This document shows, piece after piece, positions 32,695 to 41,841 of a DNA stretch of 64,000 nt (the stretch's first letter is position 1; each line of letters starts with the position of its first letter). The stretch lies in NCBI GenBank assembly GCA_964552235.1, contig CAZKGO010000005.1:32914-96913 (forward strand). The letters are read 5' to 3'. The notes beneath the pieces were generated by a model. That model was not told the DNA's origin and made no database searches. It saw only the letters and a program-made list of their open reading frames with translations. Source of the stretch: CAVTHK01 sp964552235. Lineage in GTDB: Bacteria; Spirochaetota; Spirochaetia; SZUA-6; CAVTHK01. Both the position numbers and the translations under genes were made by a program.

Positions 32695-32740
32695 GATTGG
32701 GGAAGCACCCCAATCTATCCGGGGCGATGGAGCGGGTCAA
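32695..32740 (-). promoter_or_regulatory. glyA promoter overlapped by an 8-bp inverted repeat
   Basis: Minus strand: TTGACC (32740-32735), 17 bases, TAGATT (32717-32712). GATTGGGG (32695-32702) faces CCCCAATC (32708-32715) with a 5-base loop and covers part of the -10 and the start point (about 32705). The -10 also contains the stop codon of the upstream oxidoreductase gene. It could be an operator or a hairpin end for that gene; there is no U-tract. Confidence 0.5.
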
Positions 32741-33752
32741 CGGAGGCCGCGCCCTGCGCGCGGATCGCCACCGGCCTTCCGGTCCTTGCCGATTCCTGCA
32801 TGGCGAGGGCGACCTCCAGCGAGTGGCGGGCGCTGCGCAGGTCGTGCTCGGAGGGGCGGCCGGCGCGGATGCACTCGAAGAAGTGGTCGAGCCCTCCGCC
32901 TTGCCGCTTGGTGTCGCAGGCCGGTATGCGTTCGCTGTCCCGCGCGCCCTCGCGATGCAGCCGCAGCACCGTCTGCTCGTGCTCGCCGCTCATCACCAGC
33001 GAGGCCTTCGAGCCGATCAGGCGTGTGTAGTGGTCGCGGATGCAGCACACCGAGTCGGCGATCGACCCGATGGCGCCGTTTTCGAAGCGCATGAGGCCGA
33101 GCACGACCTCCTCCGAGGCGCCGCCGGGCACCGTGGTGCGGGTGAGGGCGTGGACCTCCCGGATCGGGCCCGCGACCCAGGCGACGAAGTCGATGTCGTG
33201 GCAGGCGTGATGCACGGTCCAGCCGCCCGACTCCTGCGGCTCGACCACGGCCCGGTGTCGGGCGCCGGCGCCGTAGAGGCCGAAGGCCCGGGTCTTGGAG
33301 TGCGAGATCTCCAGCAGGTCTCCGAGGACGCCGTCCTGAACCAGGCCCTTGATCTTGAGGTAGGCGTCGATGTGGCGCATGCCGTAGTTGACCGAGTTGA
33401 CGACGCCCGCCCGCTCGACCGCCGCGATCATGCGGTCGGCGTCGTCCAGGGTCAGGGCGATCGGCTTCTCGCAAAACACGTGCCGCCCCGCGGCCGCAGC
33501 CAGCTCGACCTGCTGGGCGTGGCTGTAGGACGTGGAAACGACCAGTACGAAGTCGAGGTCCCAGGAGACGAGCTGCGCGGCGTCGTGGGTGACCCGCAGG
33601 CCGTAGCGCTCCCGCGCCAGATCGAGGGCCGGCTTGCCGCGGTTGCACGCAGCGACGATGCGCGCCACCTCCTGCCTGCTGCCGTTGATGAAATCAGTCA
33701 TCTGGCGGCCGGTGTTGCCGAACCCGATGACCCCGCCCTTGAGCACCGCCAT
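32715..33752 (-). CDS. Gfo/Idh/MocA-family oxidoreductase
   Basis: 345 residues. N-terminal Rossmann fold GVIGFGNTGRQMTDF, then VFCEKPIALTLDDADRM with the catalytic EKP Lys, and a beta-sheet C-terminal half with WTVHHACHDIDFVAWVAG (conserved His/Asp) and LDHFFECIRAGRPSEHDLRSARHSLEVALA. Oxidises or reduces a sugar or inositol with NAD(P). It is divergent from the carbohydrate ABC operon across a 124-base gap, so it probably acts on the imported sugar. Confidence 0.9.
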   Translation of the reverse strand: MAVLKGGVIGFGNTGRQMTDFINGSRQEVARIVAACNRGKPALDLARERYGLRVTHDAAQLVSWDLDFVLVVSTSYSHAQQVELAAAAGRHVFCEKPIALTLDDADRMIAAVERAGVVNSVNYGMRHIDAYLKIKGLVQDGVLGDLLEISHSKTRAFGLYGAGARHRAVVEPQESGGWTVHHACHDIDFVAWVAGPIREVHALTRTTVPGGASEEVVLGLMRFENGAIGSIADSVCCIRDHYTRLIGSKASLVMSGEHEQTVLRLHREGARDSERIPACDTKRQGGGLDHFFECIRAGRPSEHDLRSARHSLEVALAMQESARTGRPVAIRAQGAASVDPLHRPG

Positions 33753-33876
33753 CGCATCCCTCCCTCGCGCGATCAGGATACACCCGGGGCCGGCAGGTGG
33801 AAAAATGCCGCATTTGGTGGATACTTGAATCGGCGCCGGTGCCCCGGGTCGTCTACCGTGGGGGAGGCGCAGACCG

Positions 33877-34794
33877 ATGGACGGACGGCTCCCGAACGCG
33901 GCTGCCAGGCACTTCTGGCGCGACCGCTACCTGCTGCTGATCTTTCTCCCTCCGCTGGCGTACTACCTGGTCTTCCAGTACGCGCCCATGGTCGGCGTCC
34001 TGATCGCCTTCAAGCGCTACGAGATCCTCAAGGGCATCTGGGGCAGCCCGTGGGCCGGCCTGACCTACTTCCGCAAGTACCTGTCCGACCCCTACTTCTG
34101 GCGCGTCGCCCGCAACACGGTCCTGCTGAACATCTACTCGCTGTTCTGGGCCTTTCCCGCGCCGGTCGTGCTCGCGCTCCTGCTCAACGAGGTGCGCAGC
34201 CGTCGCTTCCGCCGGCTGACCCAGACCGTCACGTATCTGCCTCACTTCATCTCGACCGTGGTCGTGGTGGGCATGATCACGAACTTTCTCGCTACCGGGG
34301 GCGTGGCGAACCGCCTGATCACCGCGCTCGGCGGCCAGGCGATCTCGTTCCTGGTCCGGCCGGAATGGTTCCGCACGATCTACATCTCCTCCGGCATCTG
34401 GCAGGAAGCGGGGTGGGGATCGATCATCTACATGTCCGCTCTCGCAGCGATCCACCCCGAGCTCTACGAGGCCGCGCTGGTCGATGGCGCCAACCGCTGG
34501 CAGAGGATGCTGCACATCACGCTCCCGGGCATCTCCTCGACGGTCGTCGTGATGTTCATCCTCCAGCTCGGCAGGATCATGGACGTAGGCTTCGAGAAGG
34601 TCTTTCTGCTGTACAACGGGGCGACCTACGAGACCGCCGACGTGATTTCCACATACGTGTACCGGGTCGGGCTCGTGGGGGCCGACTTCAGCTACGGGAC
34701 AGCGGTGGACCTGTTCAAGTCGCTGATCGGCCTCGTGTTCGTGACCGCCGCCAACGCGGCCAGCCGCAGGATCGGGGAGACGAGCCTGTGGTGA
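33877..34794 (+). CDS. Carbohydrate ABC transporter permease, LplB type
   Basis: 305 residues. Binding-protein-dependent inner-membrane permease with about six spans; the N-terminal RYLLLIFLPPLAYYLVFQYAPMVGVLIAFKRYE is the family hallmark. The EAA loop that docks to the ATPase reads YEAALVDGANRWQRMLHITLPG. Ribosome site GGGGGAGGCG. No ATPase gene is in the operon, so a shared MsmK/MalK-type ATPase elsewhere is likely. Its stop overlaps the start of the next permease. Confidence 0.92.
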   Translation: MDGRLPNAAARHFWRDRYLLLIFLPPLAYYLVFQYAPMVGVLIAFKRYEILKGIWGSPWAGLTYFRKYLSDPYFWRVARNTVLLNIYSLFWAFPAPVVLALLLNEVRSRRFRRLTQTVTYLPHFISTVVVVGMITNFLATGGVANRLITALGGQAISFLVRPEWFRTIYISSGIWQEAGWGSIIYMSALAAIHPELYEAALVDGANRWQRMLHITLPGISSTVVVMFILQLGRIMDVGFEKVFLLYNGATYETADVISTYVYRVGLVGADFSYGTAVDLFKSLIGLVFVTAANAASRRIGETSLW

Positions 34795-35660
34795 GCCGCC
34801 GCGGCAACGTTTTTGACGCCGCCCTGGGAGTCGCGATGCTCCTGGCCATCGCGGCCACGCTCTACCCGTTGTACTACATCGCCGTCAATTCGGTGAGCGA
34901 CTCCAGCCACGTGATCGCCGGCTCCGTGTACCTGCTGCCCAAGGGCCTCAACGTCGAATCCTACCGCGCGGTCCTGGCGGACCCGGACGTGCTGCGGGCC
35001 TATGCCAACACGCTTCTGTACACCTCGGTGGGCACCGCCTTCAACCTCGCCCTCACGGTCCTGTGCGCCTACCCGCTCTCGATCCCGGGGTTCTTCGGCC
35101 GCCGCGCCTTTACCCTGATGATCGTATTCACAATGCTCTTCAGCGGCGGCCTCATCCCGAGGTACCTCGTCGTCCAGGCCCTGGGGATGATCGACACGAT
35201 CTGGGCCGTGGTGCTGCCGATGGTGATCTCGACCTGGTACATGTTCATCATGAGGACCTACTTCGCCACCATTCCGCAATCGCTGCGCGAGTCGGCCTTT
35301 ATCGACGGCGCCAACGACGTGCGGGTGATGGTGTCGGTGGTGCTGCCGCTTTCGACGCCCGTGATCGCCGCCCTCACGGTGTTCTACGCCGTCGGGCACT
35401 GGAACAGTTTTTTCGCGGCGTTGATCTACTTCAACTCCAAGAGCAGGTACCCGCTGCAGCTCATCCTGAGGAACATGACCATCGCCGGCGAGCTGCAGCA
35501 CTTTGCGGACACCATCGGGGATGCCTCTGACTACGTCGTGGGCGAACAGACGATCAAGTACGCGGTGATTATGGTCTCGACGCTGCCGATCATCACGGTC
35601 TACCCGTTCGTGCAACGGCACTTCGTAAAGGGGATCACGATCGGGGCGGTCAAGGGATGA
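34791..35660 (+). CDS. Carbohydrate ABC transporter permease, YtcP type
   Basis: 289 residues, GTG 34791 (an in-frame GTG at 34788 is equally possible), overlapping the first permease by 4 bases. Six spans; IAATLYPLYYIAVNSVSD after the first helix and EAA loop RESAFIDGANDVRVMVSVVLPLSTPVIAAL. Typical partner of LplB permeases in aldouronate- or oligosaccharide-type uptake systems (CUT1 family). C-terminal PFVQRHFVKGITIGAVKG is the family end motif. Confidence 0.92.
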   Translation: MSRRGNVFDAALGVAMLLAIAATLYPLYYIAVNSVSDSSHVIAGSVYLLPKGLNVESYRAVLADPDVLRAYANTLLYTSVGTAFNLALTVLCAYPLSIPGFFGRRAFTLMIVFTMLFSGGLIPRYLVVQALGMIDTIWAVVLPMVISTWYMFIMRTYFATIPQSLRESAFIDGANDVRVMVSVVLPLSTPVIAALTVFYAVGHWNSFFAALIYFNSKSRYPLQLILRNMTIAGELQHFADTIGDASDYVVGEQTIKYAVIMVSTLPIITVYPFVQRHFVKGITIGAVKG

Positions 35661-35706
35661 GTCCCGGACCGGGGCCCGAGACAATGCCATGCGAGGAGGT
35701 TTTCAG

Positions 35707-37239
35707 ATGAACAGAAGGCTCTCTTTGATGACCGCGGCGCTGCTGGCGCTGCTCGGCTGCGGGGCGTGGGTGTTCGCCGGCCCGACCGCCGAGGGCGGGG
35801 CCGAGCGCGTCCGCCAGGTTGAGCTCACGGTGATGCTGAACGAAGGCTCGGCGACCAACGTCAACCCCGAGGCCCCGTCGTACAGGGTCATCACGGCCAA
35901 GACGGGCGTCAAGATCAACTTCCAGCCGATTCCGTCCAGCGACTACACCCAGAAGATCAGGACGCTGATCGCCACGAACAACGTGCCCGATATTGCCCTG
36001 ATCGGCTCCGGCGAGCTGATCGACTTCGGCGCTTCGGGTGCATTCCTCGAGCTCGACAGCTACATCGACCGGTACGCGCCGGAGTTCAAGCGCGTCATGG
36101 CTGCGAACCCCTGGATCAAGAAGCTCACGATCAGCGGCAAGCTCTACGCCTTTCCCACGGTTTCCCGCGACGACGTGACCAAGAGCCCCCTGATGTTCAC
36201 GCGCGTCGACCTGCTCAAGCGGCACGCGATCGGGACGCCCAAGACCGTGAACGACCTGTACTCGATGCTCAAGGCTCTCAAGACGCTCTACCCCGATTCG
36301 CTGCCCTACACCTCGCGCGGCAGCGGCATGCTGCAGTCGGTGGCTCTGTACTCGCTGGGGTCGGGCCAGGGGATCTACTACGACAAGGACGTGGACGGCG
36401 GCCGCTACGTCTACGCGCCCACGAGCCCGCAGTACCGCAGGGCCGTCGAGTACCTGGCGCGCCTGTACAAGGAGCAGCTGCTCGACCCGGACTATGCGGT
36501 CACCAGCAACCAGCAGTGGCAGGAGAAGAATGGCAGCGGCAAGGGGCTGTTCAGCTACGACAACCCGATCTTCATGGACACGATGAACAAGGCGCTGGAA
36601 AAGACCAAGCCGGGCGCACGCTTTGCCATGATTCCCGTCGTGGCCACGGAGACGGGAATGCGCCGCTTCCAGCTCTACGTCGTCCATCCGGCGCGCTACT
36701 GGGTCATCGGCGCCAAGACCAAGGACCCGGTCGCAGCGGTCAGGCTCTTCAACTGGCTCTACAGCGAGGACGGGTGCAACGTGCGCAACTTCGGGATCCT
36801 CGGCGAGCATTACACGATCGAGGGCGGAAAGCCGACCTTCAAGCCGAGCTACCTGGCGAGCTTTGCCGGCAGGGGCGATCTCTACACGCTGGTGCAGAAC
36901 GAGCTGGGCGTGGCTTACAACAACTTCACCCCCTACCTCGACAACACGCTGCTCAAGGTCTCGCAGACCGGCGAGCTGCAGAAGTGGTGGTTCGTGGACG
37001 TGGCCGCCGACCCCGCGCGCGACTACCCGGAGCTCGATCCGCCCTTCACCGCGGCCGAGCGCCAGAAGATCAAGGACATCAGGTCCGCGCTGTCGACGCT
37101 CGAAAAGGAGTCCTTCGACAAGTTCGTCATGGGGGCCTGGCCGATCAGCCAGTTCGAGCAGGTGGTCAAGCAGATGAACGAGAAGGGGGCGGCGGAGCTC
37201 GAGGCGGTCTACAACAGGGCCAACGCAGCGGCCAGATAG
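35707..37239 (+). CDS. ABC transporter solute-binding protein for carbohydrate
   Basis: 510 residues from ATG 35707 (GAGGAGGTTTTC just before). Signal peptide MNRRLSLMTAALLALLGC with an LLGC lipobox, so likely a lipoprotein. Type-I extracellular solute-binding fold: VELTVMLNEGSATNVNPEA, YTQKIRTLIATNNVPDIALIGSGELIDFG, YAFPTVSRDDVTKSPLMFTRVDLLKR, and LFNWLYSEDGCNVRNFGILGEHYTIEGG, as in LipO-type partners of LplB/YtcP. Probably binds an oligosaccharide or uronide. Third gene of the operon; a strong hairpin follows it. Confidence 0.92.
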   Translation: MNRRLSLMTAALLALLGCGAWVFAGPTAEGGAERVRQVELTVMLNEGSATNVNPEAPSYRVITAKTGVKINFQPIPSSDYTQKIRTLIATNNVPDIALIGSGELIDFGASGAFLELDSYIDRYAPEFKRVMAANPWIKKLTISGKLYAFPTVSRDDVTKSPLMFTRVDLLKRHAIGTPKTVNDLYSMLKALKTLYPDSLPYTSRGSGMLQSVALYSLGSGQGIYYDKDVDGGRYVYAPTSPQYRRAVEYLARLYKEQLLDPDYAVTSNQQWQEKNGSGKGLFSYDNPIFMDTMNKALEKTKPGARFAMIPVVATETGMRRFQLYVVHPARYWVIGAKTKDPVAAVRLFNWLYSEDGCNVRNFGILGEHYTIEGGKPTFKPSYLASFAGRGDLYTLVQNELGVAYNNFTPYLDNTLLKVSQTGELQKWWFVDVAADPARDYPELDPPFTAAERQKIKDIRSALSTLEKESFDKFVMGAWPISQFEQVVKQMNEKGAAELEAVYNRANAAAR

Positions 37240-37248
37240 AGGTCCACA

Positions 37249-37280
37249 GCGGCTCCTGCGGGTGCCCCCGCAGGGGCCGC
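37249..37280 (+). terminator. Strong 14-bp hairpin after the solute-binding protein gene
   Basis: Positions 37249-37262 pair with 37267-37280 around a TGCC loop; 13 Watson-Crick pairs plus one T-G. No U-tract follows, and the AraC gene starts 20 bases later, so it more likely stabilises the upstream mRNA, or partly terminates, than ends the operon. Confidence 0.55.
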
Positions 37281-37299
37281 CCTGTCCCGGGGGAGTCGC

Positions 37300-39558
37300 T
37301 TGTCAACCGAAGACCGGAGCGCGGCCGCCCGACGCACCACCCCGGTGGGCAGGGCGTTCCGCAGCCTGCTCCTGCACTTTCTGCTCCTCGTGGCGCCCAC
37401 CGGCGTCATCGGCATCGGCACGCATGCAGTCGCCGTGGGCCGGCTCACGCTCGAGTTCTCGGCTCGCAGCGAGACGGCTCTCGAGGCATCGGTGCGCCAG
37501 ATCGACGGGGCGCTGCAGGCTGCGCAGGAGCTGGCTGCCCACGTCTTTTCCGAGGACTTGGTGGTCCGCAACCTGGCGCCCTGGAGCAGCCTCTCGATCG
37601 AGCAGAAGGCCAACCTCATCCGCCTGCCGGAGGCCCTGGCCAGGGTGCGCAGCGCGGCTGTGGCGCTGGTTCACAGCCTGTTTCTCTACGTCGACAGCGA
37701 ACGGGTCTACACAGCCGCGGGGGTCGAGGAGTTCGACGACTTCTTCGGCAAGTTCTACCGCTACGATCGCTACACCGCCGAGCACTGGAGGCGGCAGCTC
37801 GCGCTGCCCCACGGGCTCGTGCTCCTGGCGCCGTCGCCCGTGAGGGGGATGACGGGCGCGCCCTGCGTCTTGGTCGTGCCGATGGTCGTTTCGCAGCCGA
37901 TCGCAGGCGCGCGGGCGGTCATGGTGCTGAACATCTCTCTCGAAGCTGTGGAGCGCGTGCTGCGCAGCCGCGCCCTCAGCGGCGCCACGGAGTTCGCCGT
38001 TGCCGGGGGTGACGGTGCTCCCTTTCCAGGGGCCGAGCGCGCCGCGGGGCTCGCCCAGGCTGCGGCCTCGGGTGCGGCGCGGGCGACCATCGGCGGCCGG
38101 CCGCACGTCGTGCAGAGCGCCCGCTCCCTGGTCACGGGATGGCTGTACTGCTCCGCGACGCCGACGGCCGAGCTGCGCAGGCAGACCGGCGGCATCCTGC
38201 GCGCAACGGCGCTGGCCAGCGTCGCGCTCACGATCACCAGCGTGCTGCTGTCCTTCGTCTTCGCCTACCGGCTGTATTCGCCCGTACGTGCGATCAGCGA
38301 TTCGCTGCTGGTCCATGCGGGAGAAGCCGCCAGAGGCCGGCGGCGGCCCGACGAGTATCGCATCATCCAGGAGGGCGTCGCGCGCCTGGAGCAGCGGTGG
38401 GCAGCTCTCGCCTCGGAGCGTGCGCGCGTGTCGCTGTGGCACCTGCTGAGGAACGAGAGCTCCCACGACCCCCCAGCCGCTGCGCAGGCGCTTGCCGACT
38501 CGGGGATGCCTCATCCGCTCTTTGTCGTGGCGGCGTTCTTTCCCGCGCGAGGCTCTGCGGGCAGCTCTGCGGGCGGAGCCTTCCCCCGAGAGCTAGGCCA
38601 GAGCGTCGAGGCGGCTCTGCGGCCCGCAGGCGCCGCGTGCCTGCTCGACAGCCAGCGCGACTACCGAATCGCGGTTGTGAACGCCGAAAGGCCGCAGGGC
38701 AGGCAGCGGCTTCTGGAGGCCGCGGGGGCGATCGCCGCCGAGTCCTCCCTCGTCGTCGGGGTGGGCCGCCTCGTGAGCGGGGCCGAGGCTCTGTGGCGAT
38801 CCTTGAGTGAGGCGATCACGGCCGTGCGCCTCAGGGAGCAGGCCGGGGGTGCCGCCGTGGTCGATGCCGCGTGCCTGCCGATCAGCGAGCAGGCCCACTA
38901 CCCCTTCGAGGTCGAGAACCGCATCCTCAACCTCCTTCGGGCGGCCCGCATCGCCTCGCTCGAGCACGAGCTGCACGGCGTCGTGCGCGAGAACCTCGCC
39001 GGCAACGCCTCGCACGAAGCGATGCTGCGGCTCCTCGCCGCGCTCGCGGCCACTGCGGTCCGCCACGCCGGCGACCTCGCGGCGCAGCCGTCGGGGCGGC
39101 CGCTGCGCGCCGAGCTGCCGGAGCGGACGCCCGCGGCCATGGATCCGATGGACACCGACTATGCCGCGCATCTGGACCGCATCGTGGCCTTCTACGCCTG
39201 GGTGGTGAGCGCATCGCTGCGCCTGAGCGCCGAGGCGAGCGATTCGACGGTGGGCCGCATCATGCAGCACATCCAGGGGCATTACCCGGAGGCGGGCTTG
39301 TACCTGGAGTCGATCGCCAGGCACATGGGCCTGTCGTCGAAGTACGTCTCGCGGCTGTTCGCGGAAAAGACCGGAGTCCACATCACGGACTACGTCGAGG
39401 GCGTGCGGATCGCGAAGGCTAGGGAGCTGCTCGACCGCACGACCCTGAAGGTCGCCGAAGTGGGGCGCGCGGTGGGCATCCCCGATCGCACGACCTTTGC
39501 CCGGGTATTCCGCAAGCGGGAGGGCGTCAGCCCCAGGCAGTACAGGAGGAGGGGATAG
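37300..39558 (+). CDS. Membrane-bound AraC-family transcriptional regulator
   Basis: 752 residues, TTG start with GGGGGAG before it. Two membrane spans, at about 24-50 and 305-330, enclose an extracytoplasmic sensor of about 255 residues. After a HAMP-like linker (SPVRAISDSLL) and a long cytoplasmic region, the C-terminal ~100 residues are an AraC DNA-binding domain with two helix-turn-helices: YLESIARHMGLSSKYVSRLFAEKTGVHITDYVEGVRIAKARELL and VAEVGRAVGIPDRTTFARVFRKREGVSPRQYRRR. This arrangement is usual for regulators next to LplB/YtcP/LipO operons and senses the sugar outside the cell. Confidence 0.9.
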   Translation: MSTEDRSAAARRTTPVGRAFRSLLLHFLLLVAPTGVIGIGTHAVAVGRLTLEFSARSETALEASVRQIDGALQAAQELAAHVFSEDLVVRNLAPWSSLSIEQKANLIRLPEALARVRSAAVALVHSLFLYVDSERVYTAAGVEEFDDFFGKFYRYDRYTAEHWRRQLALPHGLVLLAPSPVRGMTGAPCVLVVPMVVSQPIAGARAVMVLNISLEAVERVLRSRALSGATEFAVAGGDGAPFPGAERAAGLAQAAASGAARATIGGRPHVVQSARSLVTGWLYCSATPTAELRRQTGGILRATALASVALTITSVLLSFVFAYRLYSPVRAISDSLLVHAGEAARGRRRPDEYRIIQEGVARLEQRWAALASERARVSLWHLLRNESSHDPPAAAQALADSGMPHPLFVVAAFFPARGSAGSSAGGAFPRELGQSVEAALRPAGAACLLDSQRDYRIAVVNAERPQGRQRLLEAAGAIAAESSLVVGVGRLVSGAEALWRSLSEAITAVRLREQAGGAAVVDAACLPISEQAHYPFEVENRILNLLRAARIASLEHELHGVVRENLAGNASHEAMLRLLAALAATAVRHAGDLAAQPSGRPLRAELPERTPAAMDPMDTDYAAHLDRIVAFYAWVVSASLRLSAEASDSTVGRIMQHIQGHYPEAGLYLESIARHMGLSSKYVSRLFAEKTGVHITDYVEGVRIAKARELLDRTTLKVAEVGRAVGIPDRTTFARVFRKREGVSPRQYRRRG

Positions 39559-39563
39559 GAGCC

Positions 39564-41780
39564 ATGGCTACCGAATCGAGGCGCTACGATGTCGTCGTCG
39601 TCGGCGGCGGGCTCGCGGGGGTCTGCGCCGCGCTCGCCTCCGCTCGCCTCGGCAGCCGCACAGCCCTGGTGCAGGACCGGCCCGTCCTCGGCGGCAACAG
39701 CTCCAGCGAGATCCGCGTTTCGCCCGTAGGCGCCGGAAGACAGAACCCGTGGGCCGACGAGACCGGCATCATCGACGAGCTGGCGGCCGAAGACGCCCTG
39801 CGCAACCACGGATTCGTCAACTCGGTGTGGGACCTCGTGCTCTACGACGCGGTGATCAGCCAGCCCGGCCTCGAGCTGTTCCTCAGCACGCCGGTGTTCG
39901 ACGCGCGGCTGGACGCGCGCGGGCGGATCGCCGCGGCCATCGGCCGGCAGCTCGGCAGCGAGCGCGAGCTGGCCCTGGAGGCCGGCTGCTTCGTGGATGC
40001 CAGCGGCGACGGCCTGTTTGCGGCCAGGGCGGGGGCGCCTTTCCGCATGGGCCGCGAAGGCCGCGCGGAGTTCGGCGAGTCGATGGCTCCCGAAAAGCCG
40101 GACCACGGCATGCTGCCCAGCACCATCAAGTTCGCCACGCGCGATGTCGGGCATCCGGTGCGCTTCCAGCCGCCGGAGTGGGCCGAGAGCTTTCCCTCCG
40201 AAGAGGACCTGAAGCACCGCAGCCACGACCGCTTCGAGCACGGGTTCTTCTGGGTCGAGATCGGCGGCTGGCGCCACCACACGATCGAGGACAACGAGCG
40301 GATCAGGCACGAGCTCCTTCGACACGTGCTGGGCATCTGGGACCACATCAAGAACCGGGGCGACCACGGAGCCGCCAACCACGTGCTGGATTGGGTCGGC
40401 TCCATACCGGGCAAGCGCGAGTCGCGGCGCTTCGAGGGGCCGCTGATGCTCACCGAGAACGACCTGCGCGCCCGCACGCCCTTTCCCGACCGCGTGGCCT
40501 ACGGCGGCTGGTTCGTCGACGAGCACACCATGGGCGGCATGCTCGCCAGGGACCGCCCGCCCGGCAACCGCGACGGCGACCCGGACTGGCTCGAGAAGTA
40601 CGGGCTGCGCCCCTATGGCATCCCGCTGCGGGCGCTGTACTCGCGCAAGGTGCCCAACCTGTTCTTTGCCGGCAGGAACATCAGCGCCAGCCACAGGGCC
40701 TTCTGCAGCGCCCGCGTCATGAAGACCTGCGCGGTCGTGGGTCAGGCCGTGGGCACGGCGGCGGACCTGTGCGCTCGCTCGGGCGTGGATCCGGCCGACC
40801 TCGACGCCGCGCAGGTGGCGGCAGTCCAGCAGAGCCTTCTGCGGCAGGGCTGCTACATACCGGGGCTCAGGAACGAGGACGGGGCCGACCTGGCCCGCTC
40901 GGCCGCAGCGAGCGCCTCCAGCTCGGCGCCGCTGGCGTTCCCGACGGGCGACGCCGCCGTGCCGCTCGGCTGGCCGTGCGCCCAGCTGTTCGCCGTGAGC
41001 ACGGACCACATCGACGCAGTCGAGCTGCTCCTCAGCTCCTCGGCGCGAGCGCCCGTGGAGGTGGAGGTGGCGCTGGCCGGGGCCTCGGACATCTGGTCGC
41101 TCGACGGCGAGCGGCTCGGCTCGGCCAGGGCCACGGTGCCGCCGGGCTTTTCGGGATGGTTGAGCTTCCCGGTGAACGCAGCCGTGAGTCCGGGCACGCT
41201 CTGCTACGCGGCGGCCGCGCAGGCTCCCGGGGTGTCCTGGAGCTACAACAACGACAAGCATCTGATCCCCGTCGGAGTCACGGCCGCGCGCCAGCGGCCC
41301 GGCAGCGGCTTCTGGCGCATGTACCAGGGCGACGACACCACCGGCTGCTTCGCGCTGCGCGTTTTCCCAGTGCAGCATCCCTACGGAGCCGCGAACGTGC
41401 TGAGCGGGGTCACGCGGCCGGAGCGCTGGACGCACTGCTGGATCTCGGATCCCGCGGCCGGCATGCCGCAGCAGCTCGACCTGCGGTGGCCGCGGCCCGT
41501 CTCGATCGGCCGCGTCGAAGTGACCTTCGACACGAATCTGGCGATCATCAGCTCCAAGAGCGAGCGCCTGGCGCCGTCGCGCGAGTGCGTGCGCGACTAC
41601 CGCCTGATGGCGGCCGAGGGCGGCGGCTGGCGGCCGCTCGTCGAGGTGAACGGGAACTACCGACGGCGGCGCGTGCACGAGTTCGCGTCCGTGCAGACCG
41701 ACGCCCTGCGGCTGGAGGTGCTCGCGACCAACGGCGCGGCTGAGGCCCGGGTGTTCGAGATCCGGGCTTACGCGGAATGA
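39564..41780 (+). CDS. FAD-dependent oxidoreductase with C-terminal beta domain
   Basis: 738 residues, 5 bases after the regulator gene. N-terminal FAD motif VVVVGGGLAGVCAALASARLGSRTALVQDRPVLGGNSSSEIRV (GxGxxG and the GGNSS loop of PF12831). Second FAD contact FFAGRNISASHRAFCSARVMKTCAVVGQAVGTAA. Residues about 590-738 form a beta domain (HCWISDPAAGMPQQLDLRW, RVEVTFDTNL) like a discoidin/galactose-binding module. No signal peptide. Members of PF12831 are found with sugar ABC operons and oxidise sugars or sugar acids; the precise reaction is unknown. Confidence 0.87.
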   Translation: MATESRRYDVVVVGGGLAGVCAALASARLGSRTALVQDRPVLGGNSSSEIRVSPVGAGRQNPWADETGIIDELAAEDALRNHGFVNSVWDLVLYDAVISQPGLELFLSTPVFDARLDARGRIAAAIGRQLGSERELALEAGCFVDASGDGLFAARAGAPFRMGREGRAEFGESMAPEKPDHGMLPSTIKFATRDVGHPVRFQPPEWAESFPSEEDLKHRSHDRFEHGFFWVEIGGWRHHTIEDNERIRHELLRHVLGIWDHIKNRGDHGAANHVLDWVGSIPGKRESRRFEGPLMLTENDLRARTPFPDRVAYGGWFVDEHTMGGMLARDRPPGNRDGDPDWLEKYGLRPYGIPLRALYSRKVPNLFFAGRNISASHRAFCSARVMKTCAVVGQAVGTAADLCARSGVDPADLDAAQVAAVQQSLLRQGCYIPGLRNEDGADLARSAAASASSSAPLAFPTGDAAVPLGWPCAQLFAVSTDHIDAVELLLSSSARAPVEVEVALAGASDIWSLDGERLGSARATVPPGFSGWLSFPVNAAVSPGTLCYAAAAQAPGVSWSYNNDKHLIPVGVTAARQRPGSGFWRMYQGDDTTGCFALRVFPVQHPYGAANVLSGVTRPERWTHCWISDPAAGMPQQLDLRWPRPVSIGRVEVTFDTNLAIISSKSERLAPSRECVRDYRLMAAEGGGWRPLVEVNGNYRRRRVHEFASVQTDALRLEVLATNGAAEARVFEIRAYAE

Positions 41781-41841
41781 CCCGTCCGCGGCCGCCGGCG
41801 ACGCGCGGCGGGAGGCGGGGGCGACCGCGGGGGGCTGCGGC

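Noticed and set aside
33803..33815. Short palindrome AAATG-CCG-CATTT between oxidoreductase and ABC operon
   Set aside because: Five-base arms in a locally A+T-rich spot are too short to claim an operator, although the location would suit one.
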